Below, piece after piece: positions 37,870 through 49,988 of a stretch of DNA of 64,000 bases. Under the pieces are notes generated by a model that had not been told where the DNA came from, did not search any database, and saw only the letters and a list, made by a program, of their open reading frames with translations. The stretch comes from Diphasiastrum complanatum (taxonomy: Eukaryota > Streptophyta > Lycopodiopsida > Lycopodiales > Lycopodiaceae): positions 1-64,000 of the forward strand of contig MU831958.1 of NCBI GenBank assembly GCA_029204225.1, read 5' to 3'. The translations under genes and the position numbers were made by a program. Each line of letters begins with the position of its first letter. Position 1 is the stretch's first letter.

Positions 37870-40800
37870 AATTTTGAAAACCGTTCTAATAAGAGACCAA
37901 TTCGTAAAGAACTACAGAAGTAACAACAAGGAAGAACGGTAAAAGAAAGAAAACCATGTTCACAGATTCAGTGGAATCTGTGAACAACAAAGAACTCTTG
38001 TAAACTGTTCGAGGAAGATTTTGATAACTAGTTGCTAAAGGCAACAGAGAAGGAACTTTGTATCACTTGAACATTCGAACTCGAATCGAACAAGCCAATC
38101 AAGCTCAAGAATCGACAGATATACTTTGGCACAAGAGGCTATGTCACATGAACATGGAAGCCTTGTACCAAGCCAACAAGAGTCAAAGAATTGAAGGAGT
38201 CGAAATCAAAAGTAGAGATATTCGAACTACCTGTGAATCCTATCTTAAAGGCAAGATGACTAGAACACCTTTTAGTAAGGATGTTTATAAAGCAGCTAAG
38301 GTAATGAATGATGTAGCTCTCAACTATTGTGGGGTATTTTATCAAGAGTTTCATTGACAACCCTCAAATGTGCTCAATTTTTCCATAACCATCTTGAAAT
38401 TTGATACAAAAATGTGAGGGTTTTGAGATATTCTCTTGTATGTGAGAATATATTTAATCTTGACAACATATTCTAAAGATTGACAAGCGAGTCCCAAAGC
38501 ATTGTAGCATAAAATTTTAGACGATTGTTGCAAAATTATTTGAAATTGTGCATTCAGATATTTGTGGACCATTCAGAGTATTGTCATTGGGTGATGCAAA
38601 GTACTTCATTACGTTTATTGTTGACTTTAGCAAATTCGTTGTAGTATACTTTATACGTACAAAATCTGAAGCTTTCGAGAAATTTGTTGAGCATACGAAT
38701 TGGGCTGAGAAACAGACATACAATAAGTTCAAGCAGATTCACACAGATCGTGGAGGTGAGTACATTTCCAATGAATTCAAAGCTTACTTTATTGATCGAG
38801 ATATTATGCATACTAAGACTGCATCATACACACCTCATCTCAATGGAATAGTTGAATGACAAAATCGTACATTGATGGAAGCTGCTAGGTGTATGATGGC
38901 TCATGCAGAAGCACAGAAGTAGTGGCTACATCGAATTATCTTCAGAATCGTATTTTGAAATTGCGAATACCGGGTAAAACTCCTCATGAGATATGATGGA
39001 AGTCGAAGCCAAATCTAGCACATGTTCGAACATTCGGATGCGCAGTCTATATGCATATACCAGAAGGTTTTTTGGTAGGATTCGAGTTACATTCGTCATA
39101 TTGTCGTGTCTATGTACTCAAAACTAGCAGAATAAAAATTGTTCAAGATGTCAAATTCGATGAGTCGAAATGCATAGCAGACAGTGATCTAGTCGGCTAT
39201 GAAAATCTCAAAAGCTATTATGAGCTACCAACGACGACAGAAGTAAAACAAGCAGAAGATGAAAGAGAATTACCAGATTCAGAGGGAGGTCAAGATCGAG
39301 TACCTGACAAACTTGAATCACCAGCTCGAATTCCAGCAAACAAGGTCGAATCAGAATCAAACTCAAAACCTGCAGAATCGAACTCGAAACCACTTGTGAG
39401 AAGATCTGACAAACAACGAAAACTACCATAAAGGTATGGTCAGGATGTTTTTAATACAACCATCGAATTTTGTGGTTTCTCTGACGAACCTCAAACATTT
39501 GAGAAAGTTATTGATGGACAAGATAAAAATCATTGGATTCAAGCAATGGAGGACGACATGTCATCAATGTATAAGAATAATGTATGGACACTTGCACCTA
39601 TTCCTGCTGGCAGAAAACTAGTTAAATGCAAGTGGGTCTACAAGATCAAAACAGGTCTGATGGAGAGAACATCAGATACAAAGCAAGGTTGGTTGCTAAA
39701 GGATTTTCGCAGAAGTATGGAATCGACTACACTGATACTTTCTCACCGATAGTCAAACATACATCAATTCGCTTCTTATTTGCATATGCAGTGGCTCATG
39801 ATCTGAAAATCCATATTGTGGATAAGAAGACTGCTTTTTTGCATGCAAAATTGGAAGAAGACTTATTCATGGACCAACCACTTGGTTTTGTAAGCCAAGA
39901 ATATCCAAAATACATGTCACATGAATAAAAGAATTTATGGTCTGAAATAAGTAGCAAGACAATGGTATAGAAAGAAGGACGATTGAATCAAATGTCTATA
40001 TAAAGAATGTCCAAAATGAAATAATCATTCTAGTTGTCTATGTTGATGACACACTTATCTTCTCAAGAAGAGATAAGTTAATTTCAGATGTCAAAAGAGA
40101 CATTTTTGAAATATTTGAGACCGTTGATCTAGGAAAATCTATCTAGGCTTGCAGATCCAAAGAGACTTTGAAGGTGGTAAGTTGTATCTGCACCAACAAA
40201 AATATACTCAAAAGATCATTGAAAACTTCAACATGCTCGAATGCAAAGGTGTGCATACTCCCATGATACCTGGAACATAACTGAGCAAGACAGATTGTCT
40301 GCAGACTCTCAAAGAAGAGAAGCGAATGGCCAATACACCCTATCGTTGGTTGATTGGATCATTGTTATATCTAGCAGACAACACTAGACTGATATAGTGT
40401 TTGCAGTATACAAGTTGAGCCAATATAATCAAAACCCAGAATCATTGCATTGGAAGTTAGCAATGAGAGTACTACAATATCTCCAGGAAACAAAAGACTA
40501 TGCATTGTGTTATTTGAAGGAAGATGGATTTCAGATCGAATCTTACAGTGACGCAAGTTGGGCATCCATGAAGGATGATAGCAAAAGTATTTTAGGAGGT
40601 TGTACTCTAATATCTTGCGCATCCATACTTTGGATAAGCAAGAAGCAAACAACAGTAGCTCAATCTTCATGTGAAGAGGAATATGTAGCAACCAAGATGG
40701 CAAACGAGCTGATCTGGATCAAACAGATGTTGGAAGGATTTGATGATACTATTTATGAATCTTACATCTTGTTAATGAATAACACTTCAGCAAACTATCT

Positions 40801-41002
40801 AACGAAGGATCTTGTATTTCACCACATAGCTATCAAGTATCATGTTATTCGGGACTTAGTTGAGAAGAAGATACTAAAGACAGTCTTCATACCCACAGAG
40901 AAAATGACAGTTGATATCTTTACAAATCCACTCAGTAAAGCTTTGTTCGAGAAGCAACAAAGAAGATTGGGGTTAATCCAACTGTCCACTTTGAGAGGGA
41001 GC
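37870..41002 (+). pseudogene. Copia-1c pol relic (integrase, RT, RNase H)
   Basis: Same family as Copia-1a and 1b. It shows GAG-pre-integrase (DILWHKRLCHMNMEALY), a zinc-finger half (CESYLKGKM), and integrase core with HSDICGPF, HTDRGGEY and the third acidic residue in LNGIVE. RT follows (CKWVYKIKT, GFSQKYGIDYTDTFSPIV, VVYVDDTLIFS), then RNase H (YSDASWAS, SSCEEEYVA, TEKMTVDIFTNPLSKALFEK). Catalytic residues largely survive, but stops and frameshifts occur throughout. A 220-nt intron-like insert splits the integrase at 38301-38520. The polypurine tract TTTGAGAGGGAGC leads into the LTR at 41003. No 5' LTR or gag is present. Confidence 0.82.
38301..38520 (+). other. 220-nt GT-AG insert in the Copia-1c integrase
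   Basis: It starts GTAATG after an AAG codon and ends TTTTAG before ACG. Removing exactly these 220 nt rejoins the integrase in frame (KDVYKAAK to TIVAKLFEIVHSD). The insert itself has stops and is AT-rich. The related Copia-3 copy at 58020-58090 has no such insert. Confidence 0.55.
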
Positions 41003-41779
41003 TCTAGCCTCACCTGATCAGATAGATCTCAATTCTACTAACAAAATGCACAATTTACTTGACAAAGGATGAGAAAGAAATGAACAGGAATTTGAAACAT
41101 TTCTATTCGTGGACAACTCGAAAGATTCACGAAATTTATCTTGCAGCCAACTTGAAAGACTCGCGAAAGATGCTCGAAAGATTTGTAAACAAAATCTTGT
41201 CACAAAATATTTTGTTTCTTGTTCAATCCTCAGATGTCGCGAAATTGTCGCAAACAATTCATGAAATATTTTGGATTTTTTTTCAAGCTCAAAATTGTCA
41301 TCTGTCGCGAATAATTCGCAAAACATAGTTGTAACGAAGAGACAGACTGTCGCAAAATATTCGCGAACAAAAATTATTCGACCTTGGAAACAGGGCATCT
41401 ATTTGAATATCAACCATCGTAAATGATTAGATCTACTGTTACAGACTTAAAAGGCCAAAAGACCTGTCCTGTAGCAATATAAATACACGTGCACTACTTG
41501 TTGTAAGTCACTCACTCAGTCAGAGACACAACAACGAGATAAGACAACAAAAGATGTATATTGATGATTCATATTTAGAATTATAAAAATTTGTTTTTGA
41601 TCAATAGTTTCTTATTGTCTAAAGTTGTCTCTTAATTTTGCACGTTTATCAATCAAGGCAAAAACTGTTCTATTAGTACGTAGATCAGAAACAGACCCAT
41701 TGAAGACACTGATATTAGTTTGATTTATTCAAACTTTCATCGTGTTCTCTGAGGAAGAATTGTTACCATTTTTCCTATA
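41003..41779 (+). repeat. Copia-1 family LTR shared between two internal regions
   Basis: It follows the RNase H tail and polypurine tract of Copia-1c and precedes the primer site and gag of Copia-1b. So it acts as 3' LTR for one and 5' LTR for the other. About 777 bp, with a TATA box TATAAATA at 41478-41485. The first bases (TCTAGCCTC) are altered from TGTAGAAC. Confidence 0.85.
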
Positions 41780-41780
41780 G

Positions 41781-41792
41781 TGGTATCAGAGC
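41781..41792 (+). other. Primer-binding site of Copia-1b
   Basis: TGGTATCAGAGC, the initiator Met tRNA complement, one base after the LTR end. Confidence 0.88.
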
Positions 41793-41888
41793 AAGTCAGA
41801 GTCGATACAGTGGTATCTTCACATCCCTCTCAGCATTCTTCATACATCCATCAACAAGCCGCATTTGGAGTTGTTCAAAAAATAGAAG

Positions 41889-42542
41889 ATGTCATCGATC
41901 AACAATATTCAGGCTAAGATCACTACGATCTTGGATCAAGAAGGTTCAAACTACTTGGTTTTTGAGATTAAAGACTTCACTTGCCCATCAGGTCACACAG
42001 AAGACAAGTGTTGGTTAAATCCAAAGATTGAATGCATTTATTGTCATAAACAGGGTCATGCAGCAGTAGACTATTATCAGAATCCCTTAAACAAAAAAGA
42101 GCATCGAAGCGAACTTTCAGATTCAAACTATGTCGAAGACAAAGCAGAATGCTCCAGAGCAGCAGAAGACAAGATGACATGGATCTTAGCAACTTATGTT
42201 AGTGTTGATCTATGTTGTTCAATAGATTCTAAAATTCAAGAAGTAGTACTTGATTTGGGAGCCACCTCACATTTTGTTTCTTCGAAACAAATATTGTCTG
42301 AGTACAAGAAGACGAACTATTTGAGATTCATTATACTTGGAGACGGTTCTAAACATGCAACATGCTCGAATGCAAAGGTGTGCATACTCCCATGATATAC
42401 TGAGCAAGGCAGATTGTCCGCAGACTCTCGAGAAAGAGAAGCGAATGGCCAATACACCCTATCATAGGCTGATTGGATGGATAACACTTCAGCAATCTAT
42501 CTTACGAAAGATCCTGTATTTCATTCAAAAACGAAGCACATA
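41889..42542 (+). pseudogene. Copia-1b gag/protease remnant fused to RNase H fragments
   Basis: It starts MSSINNIQAKITTILDQEGS, then skips most of gag to a zinc-knuckle-like stretch (CIYCHKQGHAAVDYY). The protease reads VVLDLGATSHF, with the active-site DSG changed to DLG. At about 42350 it jumps to sequence that in Copia-1c lies at 40232-40330, upstream of RNase H, and soon after to the piece equivalent to 40770-40830. Integrase and most of RT are therefore deleted, and the copy could move only with help from others. Confidence 0.75.
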
Positions 42543-43029
42543 TGTTACGGCCCTAATGGAGATTTGTAGCATTAGGGGCTGTCTTGGACGTAGGGGCCAT
42601 GCCTAATCTGGATAATAGTCGAGTAGGACCATGGGGTCATACCCTCATGCGGTATAGGCATGTGTGTTGCATCCTAGTATGGGATAGGATGTACATGCAT
42701 TGTGCTTATGCATGGGTCTAAACTATTATGGGTTAGGGGTACCTACATGCAGTGGACATGCATGGGAGATTGGCATGATCAATTAGAGTGCTTCCATGTG
42801 GATTCGATGCATGGGCAGGTGGGTTTGTCTATATCTCTATATATACCCTCACTAGTGTCTATAAGGATCATGGAAGAGTCTGTGGCCATTATGATGTTAG
42901 TTTGTGAAGCGCTCTTCATGTGGCTTGCCTATCTCCTGGATTGCTCGGGGGCTAGATCAGTATTGGATCTAGCTTTGGTTTGGATGGTTTCGTCTACTGC
43001 AATCCTCCCTTGGTGTTCTAGGAAGCTCT
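42543..43029 (+). repeat. 5' LTR of Gypsy-2B (3' end truncated)
   Basis: Matches 49989-50504 from TGTTACGG to GGAAGCTCT, then breaks at a junction with the inverted LTR of Gypsy-2A. Confidence 0.85.
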
Positions 43030-43035
43030 GATACG

Positions 43036-43165
43036 AATAAAATGTCCCCCAGAAACTGCATGCAGGCATAGCCTAAAGTCCTACTTACCTATTATCCAAA
43101 TTAGGCCTGGCCCCACGTCTAAGGCAGCCCCCTAATGGTACAAAAGCCCCATTAGGGCCGTAACA
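43036..43165 (-). repeat. Internally deleted LTR of Gypsy-2A
   Basis: On the minus strand it starts TGTTACGGCCCTAATGG at 43165, directly after the polypurine run of Gypsy-2A. It loses the middle of the LTR and ends GGGGGACATTTTA, the same end as 50490-50504. A PBS-like CGTATCAGAGC follows at 43035-43025. Confidence 0.75.
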
Positions 43166-43193
43166 TACCTCCCCCCTTATTTTAGTTCTGTCC

Positions 43194-46100
43194 TCAGAAC
43201 TCAAAGTCCGGGAAACTCTTCCTTAGATTACCTTTTGATGTGCATGAATCCTCATCATTAGAATATCCTTTCCAACGAACCAGATGCTCAATAACATTCC
43301 GATTTCGTAATCGCTTGGATCTCGTATCAAGAATCTTTTTAGGTTCTAAAGGAATTCTCTCAGATAAGTCTTCAAACGAATCTAGATTAGTACCAGAACC
43401 AACATGATCTCCCTCATTTAAACTCATCTTCAGACGACTTACATGAAACACAGGATGAGCCTTGGTTCCCTCTGGTAACTCTAATCGGTAAGCTAAATAT
43501 CCAATCTTTTTCAAGATTCTATAAGGTCCACTGTACCTAGCAGACAATCTGTAATGCTTCCTAGTGTGCATTACCTTAGAATTCTTCGAAATTCTAAGAT
43601 ACACCCAATCTCCAACTTGAAACTCTCGAGGTGATCTTTTCATATCAGAAAAATGTCTTACCCGATCCTAAGCACTTAGAACGTTTTCACGTGCTAACTG
43701 TAACATTTCTTGCATTTCACACAAGAAATCTGCTACTTTTTGAACTTTAATCGACTCAGTTTCAACCGTTATTGGAGATCTAGGTTGAAATCCATACATA
43801 AGCATAAACGAACTATACCCAGTAGCCGAATGCTTACTACTATTATAAGCAAACTCAATTAATGGAAGATACTTTTCCCACTGAGGTTGCCTAAGTGAAA
43901 CGTATGCATGAAGCATTTGTTCCATTGTTTGATTAGTCCTCTCAGTCTGACCATCGGATTCCGGATGATCAGTTGAGCCCATGCTCAAAGACGTCTCAAG
44001 CTTTTCAAACACTGTTGTCCAAAATCGGCCTGTAAACTTAGGATCCCGATCACTAACAATGTTAGATGGCAACCCATATAGCCTGAACAAATGTTCAACA
44101 AACACTTGAGCTAAATCAGACGCTTTAATTGTAGTCATTACGGGAATAAACGTAGCCAATTTTGTTAACCGATCAACTACGACCCAAATTGCATCATTCT
44201 GTTTATTTGTCCTTAGTAAACCAACTACAAAGTCCATCGAAATACTATCCCATCGTTTAGAAGGAATATCCAATGGATGTAATAGTCCACCAGACTTTAA
44301 GCGTTCTTCTTTATTCCGTTGGCATTGATCACAGTTCAACACACAAGATTCTACGAAAGGTTTTAATTTTGGCCAAAAAAAGTCCCTTCGTACCAAATCT
44401 AGAGTACGATGTATACTTGGATGCCCAGCACAAGGTGTGTCATGAAATTCAAAAAAAAATTTCTTTTTTAATGCTCCTGGTACACACACTTTTCCCCTTC
44501 GAAACAAAATCCCATTCCGAATGGAAAAATCATCCACTACCTTCTTATCTTTCACAACCAACTGATTACCTTGCTCTCAAAAGCAATTGGCCTCCCCTCT
44601 TGTAACAGAACTGCACCAACTGCATAATCACTAGCATCCACTTTAACCAGCAAAGGTTTATATAGATCTGCTATGATCAATACTGGTGCTAAGACAATTA
44701 GTTCTTTAAGTTTATTAAAACTTGCATCCAATGTCTCATTCCACACGAGAGGTGGACTCGGCCTACACTTTTGAGTAATTATCCCTTTCAATGCATTGTT
44801 GAGAGGTGCAGCAATCAACAAATAATCCAAGACTGGTCTACAGAAGAAAACTGTAAACCCCAAAAAAGATTTAAGTTCTCGTACTGTTTTAGGAATTGGC
44901 CATTCCAGAACTGTTTTAATCTTTTTCTGATCTATCATAATTCCCTTCCAAGATATGACATGACCCAGATATAACAGTTCTTTCTAAAAGAATTCACACT
45001 TCGACTCTTTAGCATAAAGCTTTTCCTGTCTCAAAATCCTCAAGACTGTCCTAAGATGCTTCTTATGCTCTTTAAGTGTTTTACTATAGATGAGTATATC
45101 ATCTAAAAACACTACAACAAACTTTCCTAGATATGGACAAAACAAGTCGTTCATCATTTGCTGGAAAGTGGCCGGAGCGTTTGTTAACCCAAACGGTAAC
45201 ACCAAAAATTCATAATGACCAAATCTAGTCCTAAAACCTGTCTTAGACACATCTCTTAGATGAATTCGAATCTAATGATAACCAGTTCGCAAGTCAATTT
45301 TAGTAAAATATCTAGCTCCACCCAAACGATCAACCAAATCGTCCATCCTAGGTAGAGGACACTTATTCTTAATGGTAACTTTATTCAACCCCTTGTAATC
45401 CATGCACATTAGAAAAGTACCGTCTTTCTTATCCTTAAGAAGGACTGGCGCCCCCCATGGCGACTTACTAGGTCGAATGTGACCCATTCTTAGATACTCC
45501 TCAATTTGCCGAGTCACTTCCTCCTCTTCCTTCAGACTAAACCGATACGGTTGTTGGAAGATAGGTTGACTACCCGAAATTAATTCTATCTTATGATCTA
45601 CTGACCTAGATGGAGGTAGACCATGTGGAAGTTCACTTGGAAAAACATCACTAAATTCTTGCTTTAAATCTGCTAATAACTGTTTCTCTTCATGATCATG
45701 ATCTAAATTACCATACTGATTTTCATCATTCACAATGAAATTACTATCAATAATTGATTTAGTACTATCATTCTCATGTGAAGACTCATAAACAATTCCA
45801 CTTAAGCAAGATTTCAAAACAAGATATTAACAATCAAAATTGTGAGCTTCCTTTATTAATTCCGTCGATGTAACCATCAGAAACTGAGTACCAGTATCAC
45901 CACCAAAAATGGATACAACTTTACCACTAGAATCTATGAATCGTAATTCATGCTTCTTAAAATCAATTTGCAAACTATCAGATTTACTAAACAACCACTC
46001 ATATCCTAAAATTATGTCCGATTGGCCTAGGTTTAAAACATGGAAATTAATCTTCTCAATATGGCCTTGAAGATCCAGCTCCAAATCCGGAACCATTACT

Positions 46101-47356
46101 TCAAAAACTTCAGTATCTGCACCCGACGCAAGCTTAACCACATAATGATGGTCACTTGGCTTGGTAGGCACCTGGAGTCTCTGCACAAATTGAGAATTAA
46201 TAAAATTATGAGTACTGCCTGAATCCAACAATACATTCATATCTTTCCCTAACAACTTGCCCCTTACTCGAAACAAATTGTGAGGACCAAAAGACAATGT
46301 ATTGAATTGACATTCACAAGTACTATTAATAACATCAATTTTCATTTTACCTGCTGGCAAATCAACTATCATAAGATTAGATGAGGACTTGTTCTTTAAC
46401 GGGCACTCTTTAGCCAGATGGCCCGCCTTGCCACAATTGAAACACAATCCCTGTTTGAAGGCATCTTTGACTGATGACTTAGACTTTTTCTTCGATTTCT
46501 TCACTGACTTGGGTTTCTGATAAGCCAAACTCTCAAGTTCATCAAAAAACTTTTTATACTTTTTTCACGGTCGGAAATTTGTTGAGCTTTTCTCTTGCCC
46601 CCGTTTCCTAGAAGCTACCACCATCTGATCGTACACACGTGCGATCCGAATGGCATACTCCAACGAGTTCAAAGAATTGCGCTTGCATTCATTCTGAAAA
46701 TTCGCTGGCAATCCAGTCACAAACTGCCACTCAGCGTACTTTTTCAAAAAATGTGGCACTGTAGTAAGAAGACCCATGAACTCTTGGACATAAGTGTCCA
46801 AGTCCCGCGACCCCATCTTAAGCTCTACAAAATGCCGATATGAGTCTCTTTTATCCACAGTCATAAATGCTTTCAAGAATAGATCCCGAAAAGCATCCCA
46901 AGTGACTGGCTTAAGATCGAAATCTCGCCACCATGATATAGCTTTTCCTTCCAAAAAAATCAGTACTGAAGAAATTCGCTTCTCCTCAAGTACTCCATGC
47001 AGACCAAAATAGCTATTCCACCTATTAATCCAAGACTCAACTGTTGTCGGTTGCTTAAATTTCTTGTCCCCCGAAAAAACTTCCGGTTGAAAATCTAAGT
47101 GTGAAGAAGGTGTCGTATCATGCTTAGACAAAAGAAATTTGATTTGCTCGTCCCGCTGCTTGTTACTCTGGTGGATTTCTAGCAGTCCTTTGCCTATCAC
47201 ATCCAGAATAGACTGCGGACCATTGTCCGGGCTTCCCACACTTCGAACCGGTGACGGAACTCCCTCATCGAATAATTCTTGTTCCATGTCGGCCATAATT
47301 GGCAGCACAACAAAGAATTGCAATAAGAATTGTGGAAACCATTCGAAACCCCACAA
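43194..47356 (-). pseudogene. Gypsy-2A gag-pol polyprotein, nearly intact apart from RNase H
   Basis: Gag starts at 47356 (retrotransposon gag core, FLEGKAISWWRDF). A zinc knuckle CFNCGKAGHLAKEC and protease LLDSGSTHNF (intact DSG) follow by about 46240. RT has [15 protein letters not shown] and active site FLDDILIYS (intact). After AFESK (about 44560) most of RNase H is missing and the frame shifts. Integrase then runs open for 297 codons, with its zinc finger (HDTPCAGHPSIH, NCDQCQ) and D,D,E residues (MDFVVGL, VSDRDPKF, GQTERTNQ). The chromodomain at 43300-43194 has EDSC for EDSW. From 47356 to 44552 one frame holds, broken only by stops at 46565, 45827, 45272 and 44984. Confidence 0.87.
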
Positions 47357-47480
47357 AAAAACAATTCTTTTAGCAATCGTTATCTTACACTTAGAAAATA
47401 AGCCAGAAACTAATTTTCAACTTAGGATCAAAAAAATGTTCTAAGAACCCATAAAGAATTAAACTCCAATTTTTTTTAAT

Positions 47481-48289
47481 CACTACAAAAAACTTTTCAT
47501 AGACTAAGGCCATCCGAGGGGCCATGCAGACCCAACATGCACCAAAGAATAATTTCTATTGTGTATAACACACACACTAAAAAAAAAAAATTTATGCATG
47601 TTAAAGTCTTATGCATGTTAAAGCCAAGACTGTATCTGGTGTGATATGACTTTTATTAGAAATTTTGGAGTTTCCTATTAAAGAGGGGAGAAGTAGTTGA
47701 TAGAAAGTTGCCTGGGTGACACATCTATAGTATTGATTCTAGATTGAATCTGTAATGTGTTAGATGTAGGACTTGGTATTGAATCAGAATTGATGGGATA
47801 TTTTGGATGTTGTTGGGATCTTTTAAGGATTGTTTAAAGAATCCAGTTAGAAGATGTATGGGAAATTTTTTAGAAGCAATTCTTGTATGAATGGGAAGTC
47901 ACTAATTATGAATCAAACAGGTTGGTATTAGGTGATCCTATACAAGAAAGGGTTGTTTTGGTCCCTTGTTGGTTTGATCAACTTGAGTTAGTGAGAACTA
48001 GGAGTTGATGCAAAGAAAGAAATTTTTAGCAAATGATATATTGATTTAGGAAAAAATCTCTGATCAAGATTTTGGATTTCTATTCGATGGAAAAAAGAGC
48101 ACTCTTGGAGAGATATACTCTCTCATGTTAATTGGGTTACAGGATTCTCAATTAGGCATCTAATATATACCAATTGGGTATGATCTGTGGAGATATGCTA
48201 TGTATTGATTCATAGGGGATCATGTGGTTTTGCGCGAATTCTTAATCCTGTGGATTCACTATGAGATCATTGGACTGAGTTTATTTGCA
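47481..48289 (+). other. Gypsy-2B internal region, no recognisable coding
   Basis: AT-rich and degenerate; probably decayed pol upstream of the integrase of Gypsy-2B. No clear motif. Confidence 0.35.
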
Positions 48290-49960
48290 TGCATAAACTA
48301 GTCAAGAAACATAGACATATTGTTGAGAAGTGTCTTATGACAAATTCTCACATGGTGTATAGATTTGGTACGAAGGGACTTTTTTTGGCCAAAGTTAAAA
48401 CCTTTCATAGAATCTTATGTGTTGAACTGGTAACAGTGCCAGTGGAATAATGTAGAATGCGTGAAGGCTGGTGGGCTGTTGCATCCATTAGATAATCCTA
48501 CTAAGTGGTGGGATAGTATCTTGATGGATTTTGTAGTTGGTTTACTGTGTACGAATAAACAAGAATGTTGCAATTTGGGTCATAGTTGACCAGTTAACCA
48601 AATTGGTTATGTTTATTCCGGTAAAGACTATAGAAAGCGCCTAAGTTGTTGGGCAAGTCTACAAGATATCATTATCTGTTGATATTGTAGTTAAGTTGTA
48701 TTGATTGTAAGTCATAGCCATCATGAGTTATTTTGACTCAGGTAGTGGGTGATTTACATAAGATACGTAGGAACTTTTGGTTCTAATTATTTTTTGTTTG
48801 AAAATAAAATTATCCTGGAAAACTCAGTTGGAGTTGGATAATTGGTGGAACCAAAAACCCATGGCTTCAGTAATAAGGTTAATTAATCTTAAGTTATTCT
48901 AGATCAGAACTTAAGTATATTGGTGTCTAGATGTGTTCTAGATGGAACCTTCTCTTTGAAATTACATGTTAAGCCATGTCTAGAGTGAATATTTAGGAGA
49001 CTACATGTAGTTCTTTATTGACATCGTAAGGAGAGTAGATTCACATAAATCAGGAATTTTCCTAGTGGAAAGGATTTTTGTGGAGCAACTCTCATGTCTT
49101 TAAGAATAGTTGCATTCACGTTATCTTGTTTTCAAATATAGAATAAGAATCCGGTGAATTGTGATTGACGAATCATAGTGCAGGTTCCAGTCTATATTTG
49201 ACTTCTAAGAGAGGATAACGTGAGTGGTGAAAATATTGGATGCTTTGTGCATAGGTCTTCTGATGGCAATCTCATTGGATGAGGTACCTTACATTAATTG
49301 AGTTTGCTTGTAACAGTAGTAAGCATTCGGCTACTGGGTATAGTCTGTTTATGCTTATATATGGATTTCAACCTAGATCTCCGGTAACAGTTGAAACTGA
49401 GTCGATTGAAGTTCAGATAGTGGCAGATTTCTTGCGAGAAATACAGGAAGGGCTACAATTAGCACATTGAAATGTTCTAAGTGCCCAAGATCGGGTAAGA
49501 CATTTTGCTAATCTGAAAAAATCGCCTCAAGAGTTTCAAGTTGGGGATTGGGTATATTTTTGAATTCCGAAGGATTCTAGGGTAATGCGCACTGGGAAGC
49601 ATTACAAGTTGTCTGCTTGTTTTTGTGGACTGTATAAAATCTTGAATAAGATTGAATCTTTAGATTACCAGTTAAAGTTACCAGGGGAAATCAAGACTCA
49701 TCCCATGTTCCATGTTAGTCATCTAGAGATGAGTTTACATGTGAGGGATTACCTTGGTTCTGGTAAGTCTAGATTCATTTGAAGACTTATCTGAAAGGAT
49801 TCTTTTAGAGCCTGAAAAAATTCTTGGTACAAGATCCAAGCAATTGTGTAATCGGGAGATTGTTGAACATCTGGTTCGATGGAAAGGACATTCTGATGAT
49901 GAGGATTCATGGGAACTAGAAGGTAATCTAAAGAAGAGTTTCCCGAACTTTAAGTTCTGA
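48290..49960 (+). pseudogene. Gypsy-2B integrase and chromodomain relic
   Basis: Plus strand, many frameshifts. Recognisable parts are the zinc-finger region, GGLLHPLDNPTKWWDS, the core start (MDFVVGLL, then VDQLTKLVMFIPV), LTLIEFACNSSKHSATGYSL (49279) and a complete-looking chromodomain tail (EHLVRWKGHSDDEDSWELEG, 49860-49930). It ends just before a polypurine run (AATAAGGGGGGAAG) and the 3' LTR. Closest relative in the window is Gypsy-2A. Confidence 0.8.
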
Positions 49961-49988
49961 GGACAGAACTAAAATAAGGGGGGAAGTA

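Larger units (their letters stand above)
43036..47480 (-). mobile_element. Gypsy-2A: inverted chromodomain Gypsy inside Gypsy-2B
   Basis: A minus-strand element with gag (47356), protease, RT, integrase, chromodomain, polypurine tract and a shortened LTR at 43165-43036. No 5' LTR is recognisable above 47400. The right end is approximate. It is the same family as Gypsy-2B (integrase, chromodomain and LTR all alike). Confidence 0.78.

Noticed and set aside
37958-37985. Perfect 12-bp hairpin GTTCACAGATTC with a 4-nt loop
   Set aside because: It reads as Copia pol coding (FTDSVESVNNKELL) and is more likely incidental than a functional hairpin.
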